Part shown: positions 44,053-56,772 of the stretch, in pieces | Position numbering within the stretch: the first letter of the stretch is position 1 | Layout of the letters: the number at the start of each line of letters is the position of its first letter | NCBI GenBank assembly: GCA_002699025.1 | Contig: PABA01000155.1 | Coordinates: 1 to 64,000 of the forward strand | Origin: Sandaracinus sp. | Lineage (GTDB): Bacteria > Myxococcota_A > Polyangia > Polyangiales > Houyiibacteriaceae | Direction: 5' to 3' | Length of the DNA: 64,000 bases | Position numbers and translations under genes: made by a program | Notes under the pieces: model-generated | What the model was told of the DNA's origin: nothing | What the model saw: the letters and a program-made list of their open reading frames with translations, nothing else | The model's database searches: none

Positions 44053-46860
44053 TCAGTGCGCAGCGCCCCAGTCGGCGCCCCAGCCCACGTCCACCACCAG
44101 CGGCACGGCGAGCTCCATCACGCCCTCCATGGTCTCGCGGACCAGCGGCTCCACCGCCTCCCGCTCCCCCTCGGGCACCTCGAAGACCAGCTCGTCGTGC
44201 ACGGTCAGGATCATCCGCGCGCCGAGCTCCGCCTTCCGCAGCCGCCGGTGCAGCTGCACCATCGCCAGCTTGATGATGTCCGCCGCCGTCCCCTGGATCG
44301 GCGTGTTCCGCGCGACCCGCTCGGCCGCGTGCCGCAGCGAGGGGTTCCGGCTCCGGATGTCGTTCACGGCCCGCCGCCGCCCGAGGAGCGTCGCCACATA
44401 GCCCGTGCTCCGCGCCTCCTCGACCAGCTCGTCCATGTAGCGCTGCACGCCCGCGTAGCGCGCGAAGAAGGCGTCGATGTAGCGCCGCGCCTCGGTCTTC
44501 GAGGTGCCGAGGTTCTTCGCGAGCGCCCACTGGGTCTGCCCGTAGATGACGGCGAAGTTCACCGTCTTCGCCTGCCCCCGCTGCTCCCGCGTCACGTCCG
44601 CCGCGTCGCACTCGAAGAGCGCCGTCGCCGTCCGCACGTGAACGTCCTCGCCCTTGCCGTAGGCGTCGAGGAGCTCCGGATCCTGGCTGAGGTGCGCGAG
44701 CACGCGGAGCTCGATCTGCGAGTAGTCCGCCGCCAGCAAGAGGTGCCCCTCGGCCGGCACGAAGGCGTCGCGGATCTTCCGCCCCATCTCGGTGCGGATC
44801 GGGATGTTCTGCAGGTTCGGGTTGCTCGAGCTCAGCCGCCCGGTCGCCGCCACGGCCTGGTTGTAGCGCGTGTGCACGCGCCCGGTCTCCGGGTTCACGG
44901 CCGCCGGCAGCGCGTCGAGGTAGGTGCTCTTCAGCTTCGAGACCGTGCGGTGCTCGATGATCACCTTCGGCAGCTCGTGCTTCTCCGCGAGCTCCTCGAG
45001 CACGGAGGCGTCGGTCGAACGCGCCGTCTTCGTCCGCTTGATGACGGGCAGCTCGAGCTCGTCGAAGAGGATCGTCTCGAGCTGGCGCGGCGAGCCCACA
45101 TTGAACTCGTGCCCCGCGAGCTCCTGGGCCTTCTTCTCGAGGGCCTCCATCTCCGCGCCGGCCGCCTCGCTCATCTTCTCGAGGAGCGCCGCGTCGATGC
45201 GCACGCCCAGCCGCTCCATGTCCGCGAGCACGTGCGCCAGCGGGAGCTCGAGCGCGTGGAAGAGGCGCTTGAAGTCGCCGAAGTCCATGCGCGGCTCGAT
45301 GTAGCGGCTCAGGCGGAGCACGTAGTCCGCGTGGGCGCCGATGACCTCGGCCATCTCGCCCACCTCGACCTCGTCGGGCGCGCGCTTCTTGCCCTTCTTC
45401 GGGTGCGTGAGCGGGCGGAGCTTGGGGACCTCCACGTCGAGCTCGGCGCGGGCGACGGCCTCGAGGGCGTGGCTGTGGCGGCCCGGGTCGTAGAGGTAGT
45501 CGGCGAGCTGGAGATCGAAGCTCGCGCCGCGGAAGGTGACGCCGAGCCGGCTCCAGATCAGGTCCTGCGCCTTCACGTCCTCGGCGAGCTTCGGCAGCAG
45601 GCTGTTCTCGAGGAGCGGCTTCAGGATCGCGAGCACCTCGTCCTGGGGCAGCGGCTCTGGCGCGCCGATGTAGCGGTGCGCGATGGGGAGGTAGAGCGCC
45701 CTCCCCTCCATCCAGCTCAGGCCGACGCCGACCAGGTCGTCGACCAGCGGGTCGTCGCCGCTGAGCACGGTCGCGAGGGAGAGCGCGCCCGCCTCGCGGA
45801 TGGCCGCCGCCGCCTCCTCGAGCGCGGCGATCGAATCGACGACCTCGACCTGCCCCTCGACCTGGGCCGTGGTGTCGAGGCGCGAGAGGAGCTGCGTGAA
45901 CTCGAGCTCCGTGAAGAGCTGCTGCACCTTCGCCTCGTCGGCGCCGGGCCAGCGCACGGCGTCCTCGTCGAGCTCCACGTCGACGTCGTCGCGGAGCGTG
46001 ACCAGCTCCCGGGAGAGCATGGCCTGCTCCTCGTTCGCCGCGAGCTTCTTCCGCGCGGCGCCCTTCACCTCGTCCAGGCTCTCGTAGAGCATGTCGAGGT
46101 CCGGGAACTGGCCGAGGAGCTTCGCCGCCGTCTTCACGCCGACGCCGGGCACGCCGGGCACGTTGTCCGAGCTGTCGCCCATGAGCGCGAGCAGATCGCG
46201 CACCTGGTGGGGAGGGACGCCGAACTTGTCGAAGGTCTCGGGCACGCCGAAGACCCGGTCGCGCATGGTGTCGTACATGACGACGCCGTCGCCGACGAGC
46301 TGGAGCAGATCCTTGTCGGCGCTGACGATGACCGCCTTCCAGCCCTTCTCGCGCGCCTGCTTCACGCAGGTGGCGATCACGTCGTCGGCCTCCATGCCGG
46401 CCTGCTCGAGCATGGGGACGCGCAGCGCGCCGAGCACCTCGTGGACCCGCTCGATCTGCTGGGAGAGATCCGGCGGCGGCTCGGGGCGGTTCGCCTTGTA
46501 CTTGCCGTAGATGTCCTTGCGGAAGGAGCCGCCCTTGGCGTCGAGGGCCACGGCGAGGAGCTTCGGATCCCGCTCGTCGATGAGCTTCAGGAGCATCTTC
46601 GTCACGCCGAGGACGGCGTGGGTGGGCTCGCCGCGGCTCGAGCTCATGGGCGGGAGCGCGAAGTAGGCGCGGAAGATGTAGCCGCTGATGTCGACGATGT
46701 AGACCGTCTCGGCGTCCCCGGCCGGCGGCAGCTCCGTCGGCGCCGCGGCGACGGCCTCGGCCCCCGCCTCCTTCGCGCCGGTGTCCTTCGCGCCGGTGTC
46801 CTTCGCGCCGGCGTCCTTCGTGCCCTTCGCCGCCTTCTTCCCGCTCTTCTTCGCCGCCAT
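44053..46860 (-). CDS. polA: DNA polymerase I
   Basis: 935 residues: 5'-3' exonuclease (YIVDISGYIFRAYFALPPM ... GMEADDVIATCVKQA, DNVPGVPGVGVKTA), a 3'-5' exonuclease-like middle domain, and the family A polymerase with motif A (DYSQIELRVLAHLSQDP), motif B (RGQAKTVNFAVIYGQ) and motif C (VHDELVFEV). The middle domain has lost the DxE metal ligands of exonuclease motif I: the corresponding stretch reads ALSLATVLSGDD. It is probably not a proofreader, as in several other bacterial Pol I enzymes. The N-terminus has an extra Lys/Ala-rich segment of about 50 residues with GAKDT repeats. It is divergent from ffh. Confidence 0.95.
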   Translation of the reverse strand: MAAKKSGKKAAKGTKDAGAKDTGAKDTGAKEAGAEAVAAAPTELPPAGDAETVYIVDISGYIFRAYFALPPMSSSRGEPTHAVLGVTKMLLKLIDERDPKLLAVALDAKGGSFRKDIYGKYKANRPEPPPDLSQQIERVHEVLGALRVPMLEQAGMEADDVIATCVKQAREKGWKAVIVSADKDLLQLVGDGVVMYDTMRDRVFGVPETFDKFGVPPHQVRDLLALMGDSSDNVPGVPGVGVKTAAKLLGQFPDLDMLYESLDEVKGAARKKLAANEEQAMLSRELVTLRDDVDVELDEDAVRWPGADEAKVQQLFTELEFTQLLSRLDTTAQVEGQVEVVDSIAALEEAAAAIREAGALSLATVLSGDDPLVDDLVGVGLSWMEGRALYLPIAHRYIGAPEPLPQDEVLAILKPLLENSLLPKLAEDVKAQDLIWSRLGVTFRGASFDLQLADYLYDPGRHSHALEAVARAELDVEVPKLRPLTHPKKGKKRAPDEVEVGEMAEVIGAHADYVLRLSRYIEPRMDFGDFKRLFHALELPLAHVLADMERLGVRIDAALLEKMSEAAGAEMEALEKKAQELAGHEFNVGSPRQLETILFDELELPVIKRTKTARSTDASVLEELAEKHELPKVIIEHRTVSKLKSTYLDALPAAVNPETGRVHTRYNQAVAATGRLSSSNPNLQNIPIRTEMGRKIRDAFVPAEGHLLLAADYSQIELRVLAHLSQDPELLDAYGKGEDVHVRTATALFECDAADVTREQRGQAKTVNFAVIYGQTQWALAKNLGTSKTEARRYIDAFFARYAGVQRYMDELVEEARSTGYVATLLGRRRAVNDIRSRNPSLRHAAERVARNTPIQGTAADIIKLAMVQLHRRLRKAELGARMILTVHDELVFEVPEGEREAVEPLVRETMEGVMELAVPLVVDVGWGADWGAAH

Positions 46861-47041
46861 CGCGCGGGACGATTGCGCGGGCCTCCGGTGGGGTCAACCG
46901 GCCCTCCCCGGGCGCCCCCCGCGGTTGCGCCCCCGAGATCCGCCGTGCTACGTCGACGCGTCCGGCCGACCGTCGGGGCCTCCCTGCCCCACGGCGCCCC
47001 TCGACCGCCGGCGGGCCCCGCCCGCGGAGTCACCGACCCCC

Positions 47042-48661
<1,620 letters not shown>

Positions 48662-48705
48662 GCGGCGCGCGCGGGTTCCGCGACGGCGAAGACACGGAGT
48701 CGGAC

Positions 48706-50190
48706 ATGCTCGAGACGACGCTTCGATGCCTCCTCGTGACGGGGCTGATGGTCGGCGGCCTGGCGGGCTGCGTGGAGAAGGAAGAGGGGCTGACGCGCGC
48801 CGAGCGCGAGCAGCTGCGGCAGTACGTCTCGGAGAGCGCGACGTCGCCGGAGCACGAGCTCGACATCTCCTTCGAGGACAAGATCGAGCTCGTCGGCTAC
48901 GACCTCAGCGACGAGAGCTGGGCGCCGGGGCGGACGATCACCGTGACCTGGCACTGGAAGGTGAGCCGGGCCCTCGAGGACGGCTGGAACCTCTTCACGC
49001 ACGTGGCCGACGGCACGGGCGCGAACCGGCTGAACGAGGACGGCACGGGGCCGCTCCGGGGGCTCTACCCGCCCGGGCAGTGGAAGGCCGGCGAGTTCAT
49101 CACGGACCCGCAGGAGATCACGCTGCCCGAGGACTGGAACGGCGACCAGGCCGTCTTCTACCTCGGCTTCTGGAACGGGCCCCATCGCCTGCGCGTGACG
49201 CGCGGGGCCAACGACGGGGACAACCGGGCGCGCGCGCTGACGGTGCCGACCCGCGAGGGCGGCGGCGGCCAGGAGCGGGTGCCGGGGGTGCCGAACCTGA
49301 ACGCGCCGCGCGGGGCCGAGCTGAACATCGACGGGCGGCTCGACGAGGCGGCCTGGGCGCAGGCGCCGTGGACGAGCCTCTTCGTGAACACGATGAACGG
49401 CGGGCGCGGGGCGTTCGACGCGCGGGCCAAGGTGCTCTGGGACGACGAGAACCTCTACGTGGCCTTCGAGGTGCAGGACGACTTCCTCGTGAGCCGCTTC
49501 GACGCGCGGGACGACCACCTCTGGGAGCAGGACGCGGTCGAGATCATGATCGACCCGGACGGCGACGGGCGGAACTACTTCGAGCTCCAGGTCTCGCCGA
49601 GGAACCAGGTCTTCGACACGCGCTACGACTCGCGGCGGGTGCCGCAGCCGATCGGGCATGCGGACTGGAACGCGGAGATCGAGACCGCCGTGCAGGTCGA
49701 CGGCACGGTGAACGACACGAGCGAGGACGAGGGCTACACGGTCGAGACGGCCATCGCCTGGTCGAGCTTCGCGACCGGCACGCCGCCCGCGTCGGCGCCC
49801 TCGGCGAACGACGACTGGCGCATCAACTTCTACGTGATGGACTCGCAGCTCGAGGGGCAGCGCGCCGTGGGCTGGTCGCCGCCGCGGGTGGGCGACTTCC
49901 ACGTGCCGAACCGCTTCGGGCAGGTGCGCTTCCACGACCCGAGCGCCGCCCGGGCGGCCGCGCCGAGCGCCGGTCAGGGCGGGCAGGCCGCCGCGCCGAG
50001 CGCCATGGCGGGGCAGGTCCTCCGGCCGCAGCTCCGCATCCCGGCCGCCGTGCGCCAGCAGCTCGCGAACCGGCAGGAGGGCGTGCGGGACCAGGCCGCG
50101 GCCCTCGACCGGGCGGACCGGCCGCAGCGCGGCGACGCGATCCCCGACGAGGCCCGCGCCGCCGCGGCCGCCTCGGCGATGATGAACTGA
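48706..50190 (+). CDS. Lipoprotein with CBM9-like domain
   Basis: 494 residues. A signal peptide with lipobox (GGLAGC, C22) is followed by a beta-sandwich (about 50-180) and a carbohydrate-binding family 9/DOMON-like domain (about 205-410: NIDGRLDEAAWAQAPWTSLF, VLWDDENLYVAFEVQDDFL, EQDAVEIMIDPDGDGRNYFE, WNAEIETAVQVDGTVNDTSE). The pattern of Asp-rich metal sites and aromatic residues is typical of CBM9-type modules in extracellular proteins. The C-terminal 80 residues are Ala/Gln-rich. It starts 44 bp after ffh and may be co-transcribed. Confidence 0.8.
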   Translation: MLETTLRCLLVTGLMVGGLAGCVEKEEGLTRAEREQLRQYVSESATSPEHELDISFEDKIELVGYDLSDESWAPGRTITVTWHWKVSRALEDGWNLFTHVADGTGANRLNEDGTGPLRGLYPPGQWKAGEFITDPQEITLPEDWNGDQAVFYLGFWNGPHRLRVTRGANDGDNRARALTVPTREGGGGQERVPGVPNLNAPRGAELNIDGRLDEAAWAQAPWTSLFVNTMNGGRGAFDARAKVLWDDENLYVAFEVQDDFLVSRFDARDDHLWEQDAVEIMIDPDGDGRNYFELQVSPRNQVFDTRYDSRRVPQPIGHADWNAEIETAVQVDGTVNDTSEDEGYTVETAIAWSSFATGTPPASAPSANDDWRINFYVMDSQLEGQRAVGWSPPRVGDFHVPNRFGQVRFHDPSAARAAAPSAGQGGQAAAPSAMAGQVLRPQLRIPAAVRQQLANRQEGVRDQAAALDRADRPQRGDAIPDEARAAAAASAMMN

Positions 50191-50216
50191 GCGGCAGCCT
50201 CCCGGCCGCCGCTGAA

Positions 50217-50317
50217 GCGGGATTCCGAGGAATCCCGCCGGGAGCTCGACCCCGCTCGAGACCCTCGAGCGTTCGCGAACGCTCTCGACCCCGCAGCCCT
50301 CTCGGTCGCGGGGTCGA
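50217..50317. terminator. Cluster of inverted repeats between convergent genes
   Basis: Three hairpins lie in line: GCGGGATTCC/GGAATCCCGC with a two-base centre (50217-50238), the perfect palindrome GAGCGTTCGCGAACGCTC (50267-50284), and TCGACCCCGC/GCGGGGTCGA with a 13-base loop (50285-50317). They are in a 280-bp gap between the 3' ends of two convergent genes. No long T-run is present, so bidirectional termination by strong GC hairpins is the simplest reading. Confidence 0.55.
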
Positions 50318-50470
50318 TTCGTTCTGGGAGGGTCACGGCGCTCCGCGCGAAGACGCTGCGGGCGGGGGCCTTCGCGAATCCGGGGCTGGCGTCCGCCGAG
50401 CGCAGGCCCTTCCAGGCGGCCGCCCCGTCAGCACACCGCGGCCCCCGGATCGACGGGACGCGCCAGGCGC

Positions 50471-51931
50471 CTACTCCCGGCGGGACTCCCTCGCATCCCG
50501 CGCGCCCGGCGGGCCCGGAGGCCGACGCGCGAGCCACACGTAGTGGTAGCCCTCGGCGTAGCGGATGACGTCCTCCACCCGGTAGTTCGCGCGCACCCAG
50601 CCGCTCGCCGCCAGGCCCCGCTCCACCGGGTAGCCGGCCAGCGTCTCGAGGCGCCCTTCCCCGTCGACCCGGGGCGGGACGGCCGCGTGCAGGAGGATCA
50701 CCTCGGGCTCGCGCTCGGCGAGGTAGGCGATCGGGATCTCCTTCGTGAGGTGCCCGCCGGGGGCGCGCGCGATCGTGGGATCCGTGAGCCCCCCGAGGTC
50801 GACGACGTCGACGGGCTGGTCCCAGGTGAGCCAGCCCACGTCGACCAGCGCCACGCTCTCGTGCTCGCCCAGGCGCTCGGCCAGCCCCCGCGCCGCGCGC
50901 CGCGCCGCGCCGGCGGCGCGCACGGGCCCGAGCTGCGCGACGAGGTCGATGAGGGGGAGCGCGAGGGCGCCGAGGAGCCCGACGGCCGCCAGCGCCCGCC
51001 GCGCCCGCCCGCCGGCCCAGAGCGCGGCGGCTCCCTCGGCCGCGAGCACGCCGTAGAGGGGCAGCACCGGCGCGAGCAGCCGCGCCCCCGGCATCCAGTC
51101 GCCTCCGACGAGCGCGACGGTCCCGACCTGCGCCGCCGCCGCCAGCCCCCAGGCGCGGCGTCCGGGCCGCCGGGCGCCCACCGCGGCGAGGCCGAGCCCC
51201 ACGACGCCGGTGGTGAGCAGGAGGCCGGCGCCGACGTAGGGGAGCCCGGTCCCCGGCGCGCCGACCTTCGCCTGGTAGCTGAGCGGGAGCACGGCGCCGA
51301 AGAGCGCCAGCCGGAAGGCGAGCCAGGCGAGCACGCCGCCGACGGCGAGGCCCCAGGCGATGGGGCGGGCTCGCGCGAGCAGCAGGACGAGCGCGAAGGG
51401 CGCCATCTCGGGCCGGAGCCCGGCGAGCGCAGCCACGGCGCCCCCGAGCAGGAGATCGCCGCGCCGCCCCGGGACGCCGACGCCGATCGCGGCCAGCCCG
51501 GCGGCCAGGACGGCGGCCCCCGTCTCGAGCCCCGCCTGGCCCCAGACGCCGAGCGTCGACTGGAGCCCGACGAGGAGCCCCGCCCCGAGGCGCACGGCCC
51601 CGTCCCGAGCGCCCTCGGGGCCGCGCGCGCGCGCCACCACCAGCCCCGCGCCGAGGGCCGCCGCCGCCAGCCCGAGCGCCTTCTGCACCAGCGGCGCGCC
51701 GAGGCCCGTGGCCGCCCCGAGCCAGGCCGGCAGCACCCAGAGCGGCCCGGTCACGCCGTCCGTCGCTGGCCCGTCCACGAAGGTCCAGCCGAGGCCCGCG
51801 GCGAGGCGCCGGCCGTAGCGCGCGACGATATAGGCGTCGTCGACCGTGTAGGGCCAGGCGGCGGCGCCGACGGCGAGGACGGCCCCGGCCGCGAGGGCCG
51901 GCCCGGCGAGGCGGCGGAGCGCCGCGTTCAT
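50471..51931 (-). CDS. Polytopic membrane protein, GT-C-like
   Basis: 486 residues with about ten hydrophobic segments and a soluble C-terminal part of about 130 residues (ESVALVDVGWLTWDQPVDVV ... YAEGYHYVWLARR). An early acidic motif PYTVDDAYIVARYGRRL after the first membrane segment is where GT-C-type glycosyltransferases keep a catalytic Asp. It may therefore be a lipid-sugar-dependent glycosyltransferase of the outer face, but no family was confirmed. It is divergent from the kinase gene across 50 bp. Confidence 0.65.
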   Translation of the reverse strand: MNAALRRLAGPALAAGAVLAVGAAAWPYTVDDAYIVARYGRRLAAGLGWTFVDGPATDGVTGPLWVLPAWLGAATGLGAPLVQKALGLAAAALGAGLVVARARGPEGARDGAVRLGAGLLVGLQSTLGVWGQAGLETGAAVLAAGLAAIGVGVPGRRGDLLLGGAVAALAGLRPEMAPFALVLLLARARPIAWGLAVGGVLAWLAFRLALFGAVLPLSYQAKVGAPGTGLPYVGAGLLLTTGVVGLGLAAVGARRPGRRAWGLAAAAQVGTVALVGGDWMPGARLLAPVLPLYGVLAAEGAAALWAGGRARRALAAVGLLGALALPLIDLVAQLGPVRAAGAARRAARGLAERLGEHESVALVDVGWLTWDQPVDVVDLGGLTDPTIARAPGGHLTKEIPIAYLAEREPEVILLHAAVPPRVDGEGRLETLAGYPVERGLAASGWVRANYRVEDVIRYAEGYHYVWLARRPPGPPGARDARESRRE

Positions 51932-51981
51932 CGCGCGCCTCCTTCGGCGAGCCCTCGCACCAGGTCGAGTAGACTCCGCCC

Positions 51982-53193
51982 GTGGCAGAGGAGCGCATCG
52001 GCAAGTACGCGCTCGGCGCGGCGCTCGGCACCGGCGGGAGCGGCGCCGTGCATCGCGGGATCGACACGGTCCTCGGGCGCCCGGTGGCCCTCAAGCTCCT
52101 GCATCCTCAGCTCGTGCACGACGCCGCCGTCCTCGCCCGCTTCCGCGCCGAGGCCGAGGCCATGGCGCGGCTGAATCACCCGAACGTCGTGACCGTGCAC
52201 GACTTCGCCGGCGCGGGGAAGCGCTGGGCCATCGTCATGGAGCTGGTGGAGGGCGGCGAGACCCTGGCCTCCGTGCTCGCCCGGGAGGGGCGCCTGGCGC
52301 CCGAGCGCGCGGCGCGCCTGCTCGCGGACGTCGCGCGGGGCCTCGGGCATGCCCACGCGCGCGGCATCGTGCACCGGGACGTGAAGCCGGCGAACGTGCT
52401 GGTCGTGCGCGACGGGCATCGGGAGCGGGCCAAGGTCACGGACTTCGGCATCGCCCGGCTCGTCGACAAGCAGCGCATGACGGCGGACCGGACGACCCTC
52501 GGGACCCTCTACTACATGGCGCCCGAGCAGGCCGGGGACTCGGCAGTGGACGCGCGGGCCGACCTCTACAGCTTCGGCGTGACGGCCTACGAGGTCCTCA
52601 CGGGCTCGGTGCCCTTCCGCTACGAGAGCGCGCCGCGGCTCCTCCGCGCGCACCTCGAGGAGACGCCGGCGCCGCCCTCGGCCATGGCCACCGGCATCCC
52701 GCCGACGCTCGATCGGCTGGTCTCGAGCCTCCTCGCGAAGCGCCCGGAGGACCGCCCGCCGAGCGCGGACGCGGTCGCCGACGCGTTGGAGGCGCTGGGG
52801 GCGACGGGGACGCCGAGCGGCGAGCTGGCCTACGCGCCGACGGTGGCGGCCCCGAGCGGCGCGCCGCCCCGGCCGAGCGCGCCGTCCGAGCCGGGCCTCG
52901 GCGCGGCGCCCCGGCAGAGCAGCCAGTCGCTGCCGGCCACGCGGAGCTCGAGCGCCGAGGGGCTCGCCTCCCCGCGCCCGTCGAACGAGCAGGCCGCGCA
53001 GGACAGAGCGTCACGGGGACCTTCGCAGGGCAGGATGTCGCAGGGCAGGATGTCGCAGGGCGGGACGTCGCAGGGCGGCCCGGCACCGGACGACGGACAG
53101 ACCACGCTCTGGATCGCCATCGGCGCCGTCGTGCTCTTCGGCGTCGTGCTCTTCGGGAGCATCCTCGGCGCCTGCTTCGTCTGCCACGGCTAG
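51982..53193 (+). CDS. Ser/Thr protein kinase, membrane-anchored
   Basis: 403 residues starting with GTG. The kinase domain (8-270) has the Gly-rich loop LGTGGSGAVH, ATP lysine K38 (VALKLL), HRD at 131-133 (IVHRDVKPAN), DFG at 154-156 and APEQ. Residues 275-365 are disordered with repeated SQG/RMS units. A single transmembrane segment at the C-terminus (LWIAIGAVVLFGVVLFGSIL) leaves only a few residues outside. So there is no large sensor domain, unlike PknB. Hanks-type kinases are abundant in myxobacteria. Confidence 0.93.
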   Translation: MAEERIGKYALGAALGTGGSGAVHRGIDTVLGRPVALKLLHPQLVHDAAVLARFRAEAEAMARLNHPNVVTVHDFAGAGKRWAIVMELVEGGETLASVLAREGRLAPERAARLLADVARGLGHAHARGIVHRDVKPANVLVVRDGHRERAKVTDFGIARLVDKQRMTADRTTLGTLYYMAPEQAGDSAVDARADLYSFGVTAYEVLTGSVPFRYESAPRLLRAHLEETPAPPSAMATGIPPTLDRLVSSLLAKRPEDRPPSADAVADALEALGATGTPSGELAYAPTVAAPSGAPPRPSAPSEPGLGAAPRQSSQSLPATRSSSAEGLASPRPSNEQAAQDRASRGPSQGRMSQGRMSQGGTSQGGPAPDDGQTTLWIAIGAVVLFGVVLFGSILGACFVCHG

Positions 53194-53203
53194 GCGGGAG
53201 CCC

Positions 53204-53390
53204 GTGGACGCTGCGCGAGGAGCGCGTGAATGCTGCGCGAGGAGCGCGTGGACGCTGCGCGAGGAGCGCGTGGACGCTGCGCGAGGAGCGCGTGAATGCT
53301 GCGCGAGGAGCGCGTGAATGCTGCGCGAGGAGCGCGTGAATGCTGGGCGGTGCCCGTGGACCCTGGGCGGTGCCCGTGGACCCTGGGTAG
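53204..53390. repeat. 22-bp tandem repeats, then 20-bp units
   Basis: Units GTGRAYGCTGCGCGAGGAGC start every 22 bp at 53204, 53226, 53248, 53270, 53292, 53314 and 53336. Copies alternate between GTGGACGC and GTGAATGC. Two 20-bp units (GTGGACCCTGGGCGGTGCCC) follow from 53356. The array lies between convergent genes, just after the kinase gene stop. Confidence 0.85.
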
Positions 53391-53405
53391 CCCCCCCCGA
53401 GGCCG

Positions 53406-54899
<1,494 letters not shown>

Positions 54900-55055
54900 G
54901 GACAGCGCGGTCGTACGGCGATGGTATCGAGCGTGTCAACCGCATTCGCCGACGCCGCGGGGCCCCAGGAGCGCGTACGCGCAGGCGACGGGCGCCTCCG
55001 GCGACACCGAGTGTCGCGGCTGGCCGGCCTCTCCGTCATCTGATACGACGCCGGG

Positions 55056-55691
55056 GTGCGGCGGATCCTCCTGGCGGCGGCGGTCTACGCGGGCATGGGG
55101 GGCCTGGGGGTCTTCTGGGCCAGCGCGAGCGGGCGCTCGCCGATCGCCCTGGACGCGCCCTGGTGGCCGATGTCCCCCGTGCTCGCGGCGTCCACGTCGA
55201 TCGGACTGGGGGTGGCGCTGGCGCTGGCCGTCATCCTCGCGACGCGCGTCCTCGTGCGCCGTACGCGCTGGGCGCGGGAGCTCCACCTCGGCTTTCGGGA
55301 CGCACTCGGGCAGCTGAGCGGGGCGGAGATCGCCTTCTTCGCGCTGAGCTCGGGGATCGCCGAGGAGCTCTTCTTCCGCGGCGCCATGCAGCCGTCCTGG
55401 GGCCTGTGGCCCACGGCGCTGGTCTTCGGGGTGCTCCACGTGCCACCGACGCGGCGCTTTCTGCCCTGGACGCTCACGGCCGGCGTGATGGGGCTCGCCC
55501 TCGGGGCGCTCTACGCGGCGACGGGGAGCCTCGCCGGGCCGATCGCAGCGCACGTGCTGATCAACTACGAGAACCTGCACTTCATCGAGGGCTACGACCC
55601 GAGCGCGGCGCCGCGGCCGCGGAAGCCCACGCCCCCGGCCCTCGTCCACGAGCGGCTTCGGGCGGGCACGGGCGAGGCTCCGCGCTCCTGA
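55056..55691 (+). CDS. CPBP-family intramembrane metalloprotease
   Basis: 211 residues, GTG start, with about six hydrophobic segments. The family motifs are present: EExxxR-type AEELFFRGAM, a histidine in FGVLHVP and HVLINYEN. Such proteins (type II CAAX prenyl endopeptidase-like) cleave membrane peptides, though in bacteria they often have other roles such as self-immunity to peptide toxins. The C-terminal 30 residues are Pro/Arg-rich. It is divergent from the HD-GYP regulator. Confidence 0.85.
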   Translation: MRRILLAAAVYAGMGGLGVFWASASGRSPIALDAPWWPMSPVLAASTSIGLGVALALAVILATRVLVRRTRWARELHLGFRDALGQLSGAEIAFFALSSGIAEELFFRGAMQPSWGLWPTALVFGVLHVPPTRRFLPWTLTAGVMGLALGALYAATGSLAGPIAAHVLINYENLHFIEGYDPSAAPRPRKPTPPALVHERLRAGTGEAPRS

Positions 55692-55887
55692 CCCGGAGCC
55701 TGGCCCCCCGATCCGGACAGCCCGTTCCATACGCCGCATCCGAGACGCCCCGTTTCAGACGCCCCATGCCCTCCCCGCGGGCTCCATGACGCGGAGGCGA
55801 CGATGGTCGGGGCAACGCGCGAGTTGACGCGAGGCCGCAGAACTTCTTACCCTCCGTGATCGAAGGGGCCAGGCCCCCCGAGGTTTC

Positions 55888-56772
55888 GTGGACTCGGACA
55901 TCAAGACGCGCGTCACTCCACTGGATGAGCTCAAGCTCCCGCAGAAGCCGGGGCAGGACTGTCTGGTGGTCATCTATTCGTCCGATGCTCGCGAGCTCGG
56001 CAAGCGGCACGTGCTCGGCGCGCAGCCCATCCAGATGGGTCGCGGCTCCGACAACACCATCGTGCTCGAGAACGACAGCGTCTCGCGCCGCCACTGCCGC
56101 ATCGAGAAGCGCGGGCGCGCCTACTTCGTGCAGGACCTGCAGTCCACGAACGGCACGTACGTCAACGACGAGCTGATCAGCGACTACCAGCTGCGTCGTG
56201 GGGACCAGATCAAGGTCGGCGACACGATCTTCAAGTTCCTGTCCGGCTCGGACATGGAGGCCCAGTACCACGAGACCATCTACAAGATGACGATCGTGGA
56301 CGGGCTGACCGGCGTGAACAACAAGCGCTACCTGCTCGAGACGATGGAGCGGGAGATCCCGCGGGCGCGGCGGCACGAGCGGCCGCTGACGCTGGTGATG
56401 TTCGACATCGACCACTTCAAGCACATCAACGACACCTACGGGCACCTCGCCGGGGACTACGTGCTGAAGGAGATGGCGCAGCTGGTGAAGAACCGGCTGC
56501 GTCCGGACGACGTGCTCGGGCGCTACGGCGGCGAGGAGTTCGCCGTGCTGCTGCCCGAGACGAACACCGAGGGCGGCGCGGCGATCGCGGAGGAGCTGCG
56601 GCGCATGATCGCCGAGCACCCCTTCATGTTCGAGCAGGAGCGCATCCAGGTCACCGTCTCGATGGGCGTGGCGATGCTGCAGGACGGCTGGGACGTGCTG
56701 CAGTTCATCAAGCAGGCCGACGAGCGGCTCTACGCGGCGAAGCGCGACGGCCGCAACAAGGTTTGCTTCTAG
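55888..56772 (+). CDS. FHA-GGDEF diguanylate cyclase
   Basis: 294 residues, GTG start. An FHA domain (40-118; GRGSDN, SRRHC, STNGTYVN) that binds phosphothreonine precedes a GGDEF domain (130-294) with an intact active site GGEEF (214-218) and an RxxD inhibitory site (RPDD, 205-208) five residues before it. It should make cyclic-di-GMP and be feedback-inhibited. The FHA domain suggests control by a Ser/Thr kinase such as the one 2.7 kb upstream, but this pairing is inference. Confidence 0.94.
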   Translation: MDSDIKTRVTPLDELKLPQKPGQDCLVVIYSSDARELGKRHVLGAQPIQMGRGSDNTIVLENDSVSRRHCRIEKRGRAYFVQDLQSTNGTYVNDELISDYQLRRGDQIKVGDTIFKFLSGSDMEAQYHETIYKMTIVDGLTGVNNKRYLLETMEREIPRARRHERPLTLVMFDIDHFKHINDTYGHLAGDYVLKEMAQLVKNRLRPDDVLGRYGGEEFAVLLPETNTEGGAAIAEELRRMIAEHPFMFEQERIQVTVSMGVAMLQDGWDVLQFIKQADERLYAAKRDGRNKVCF

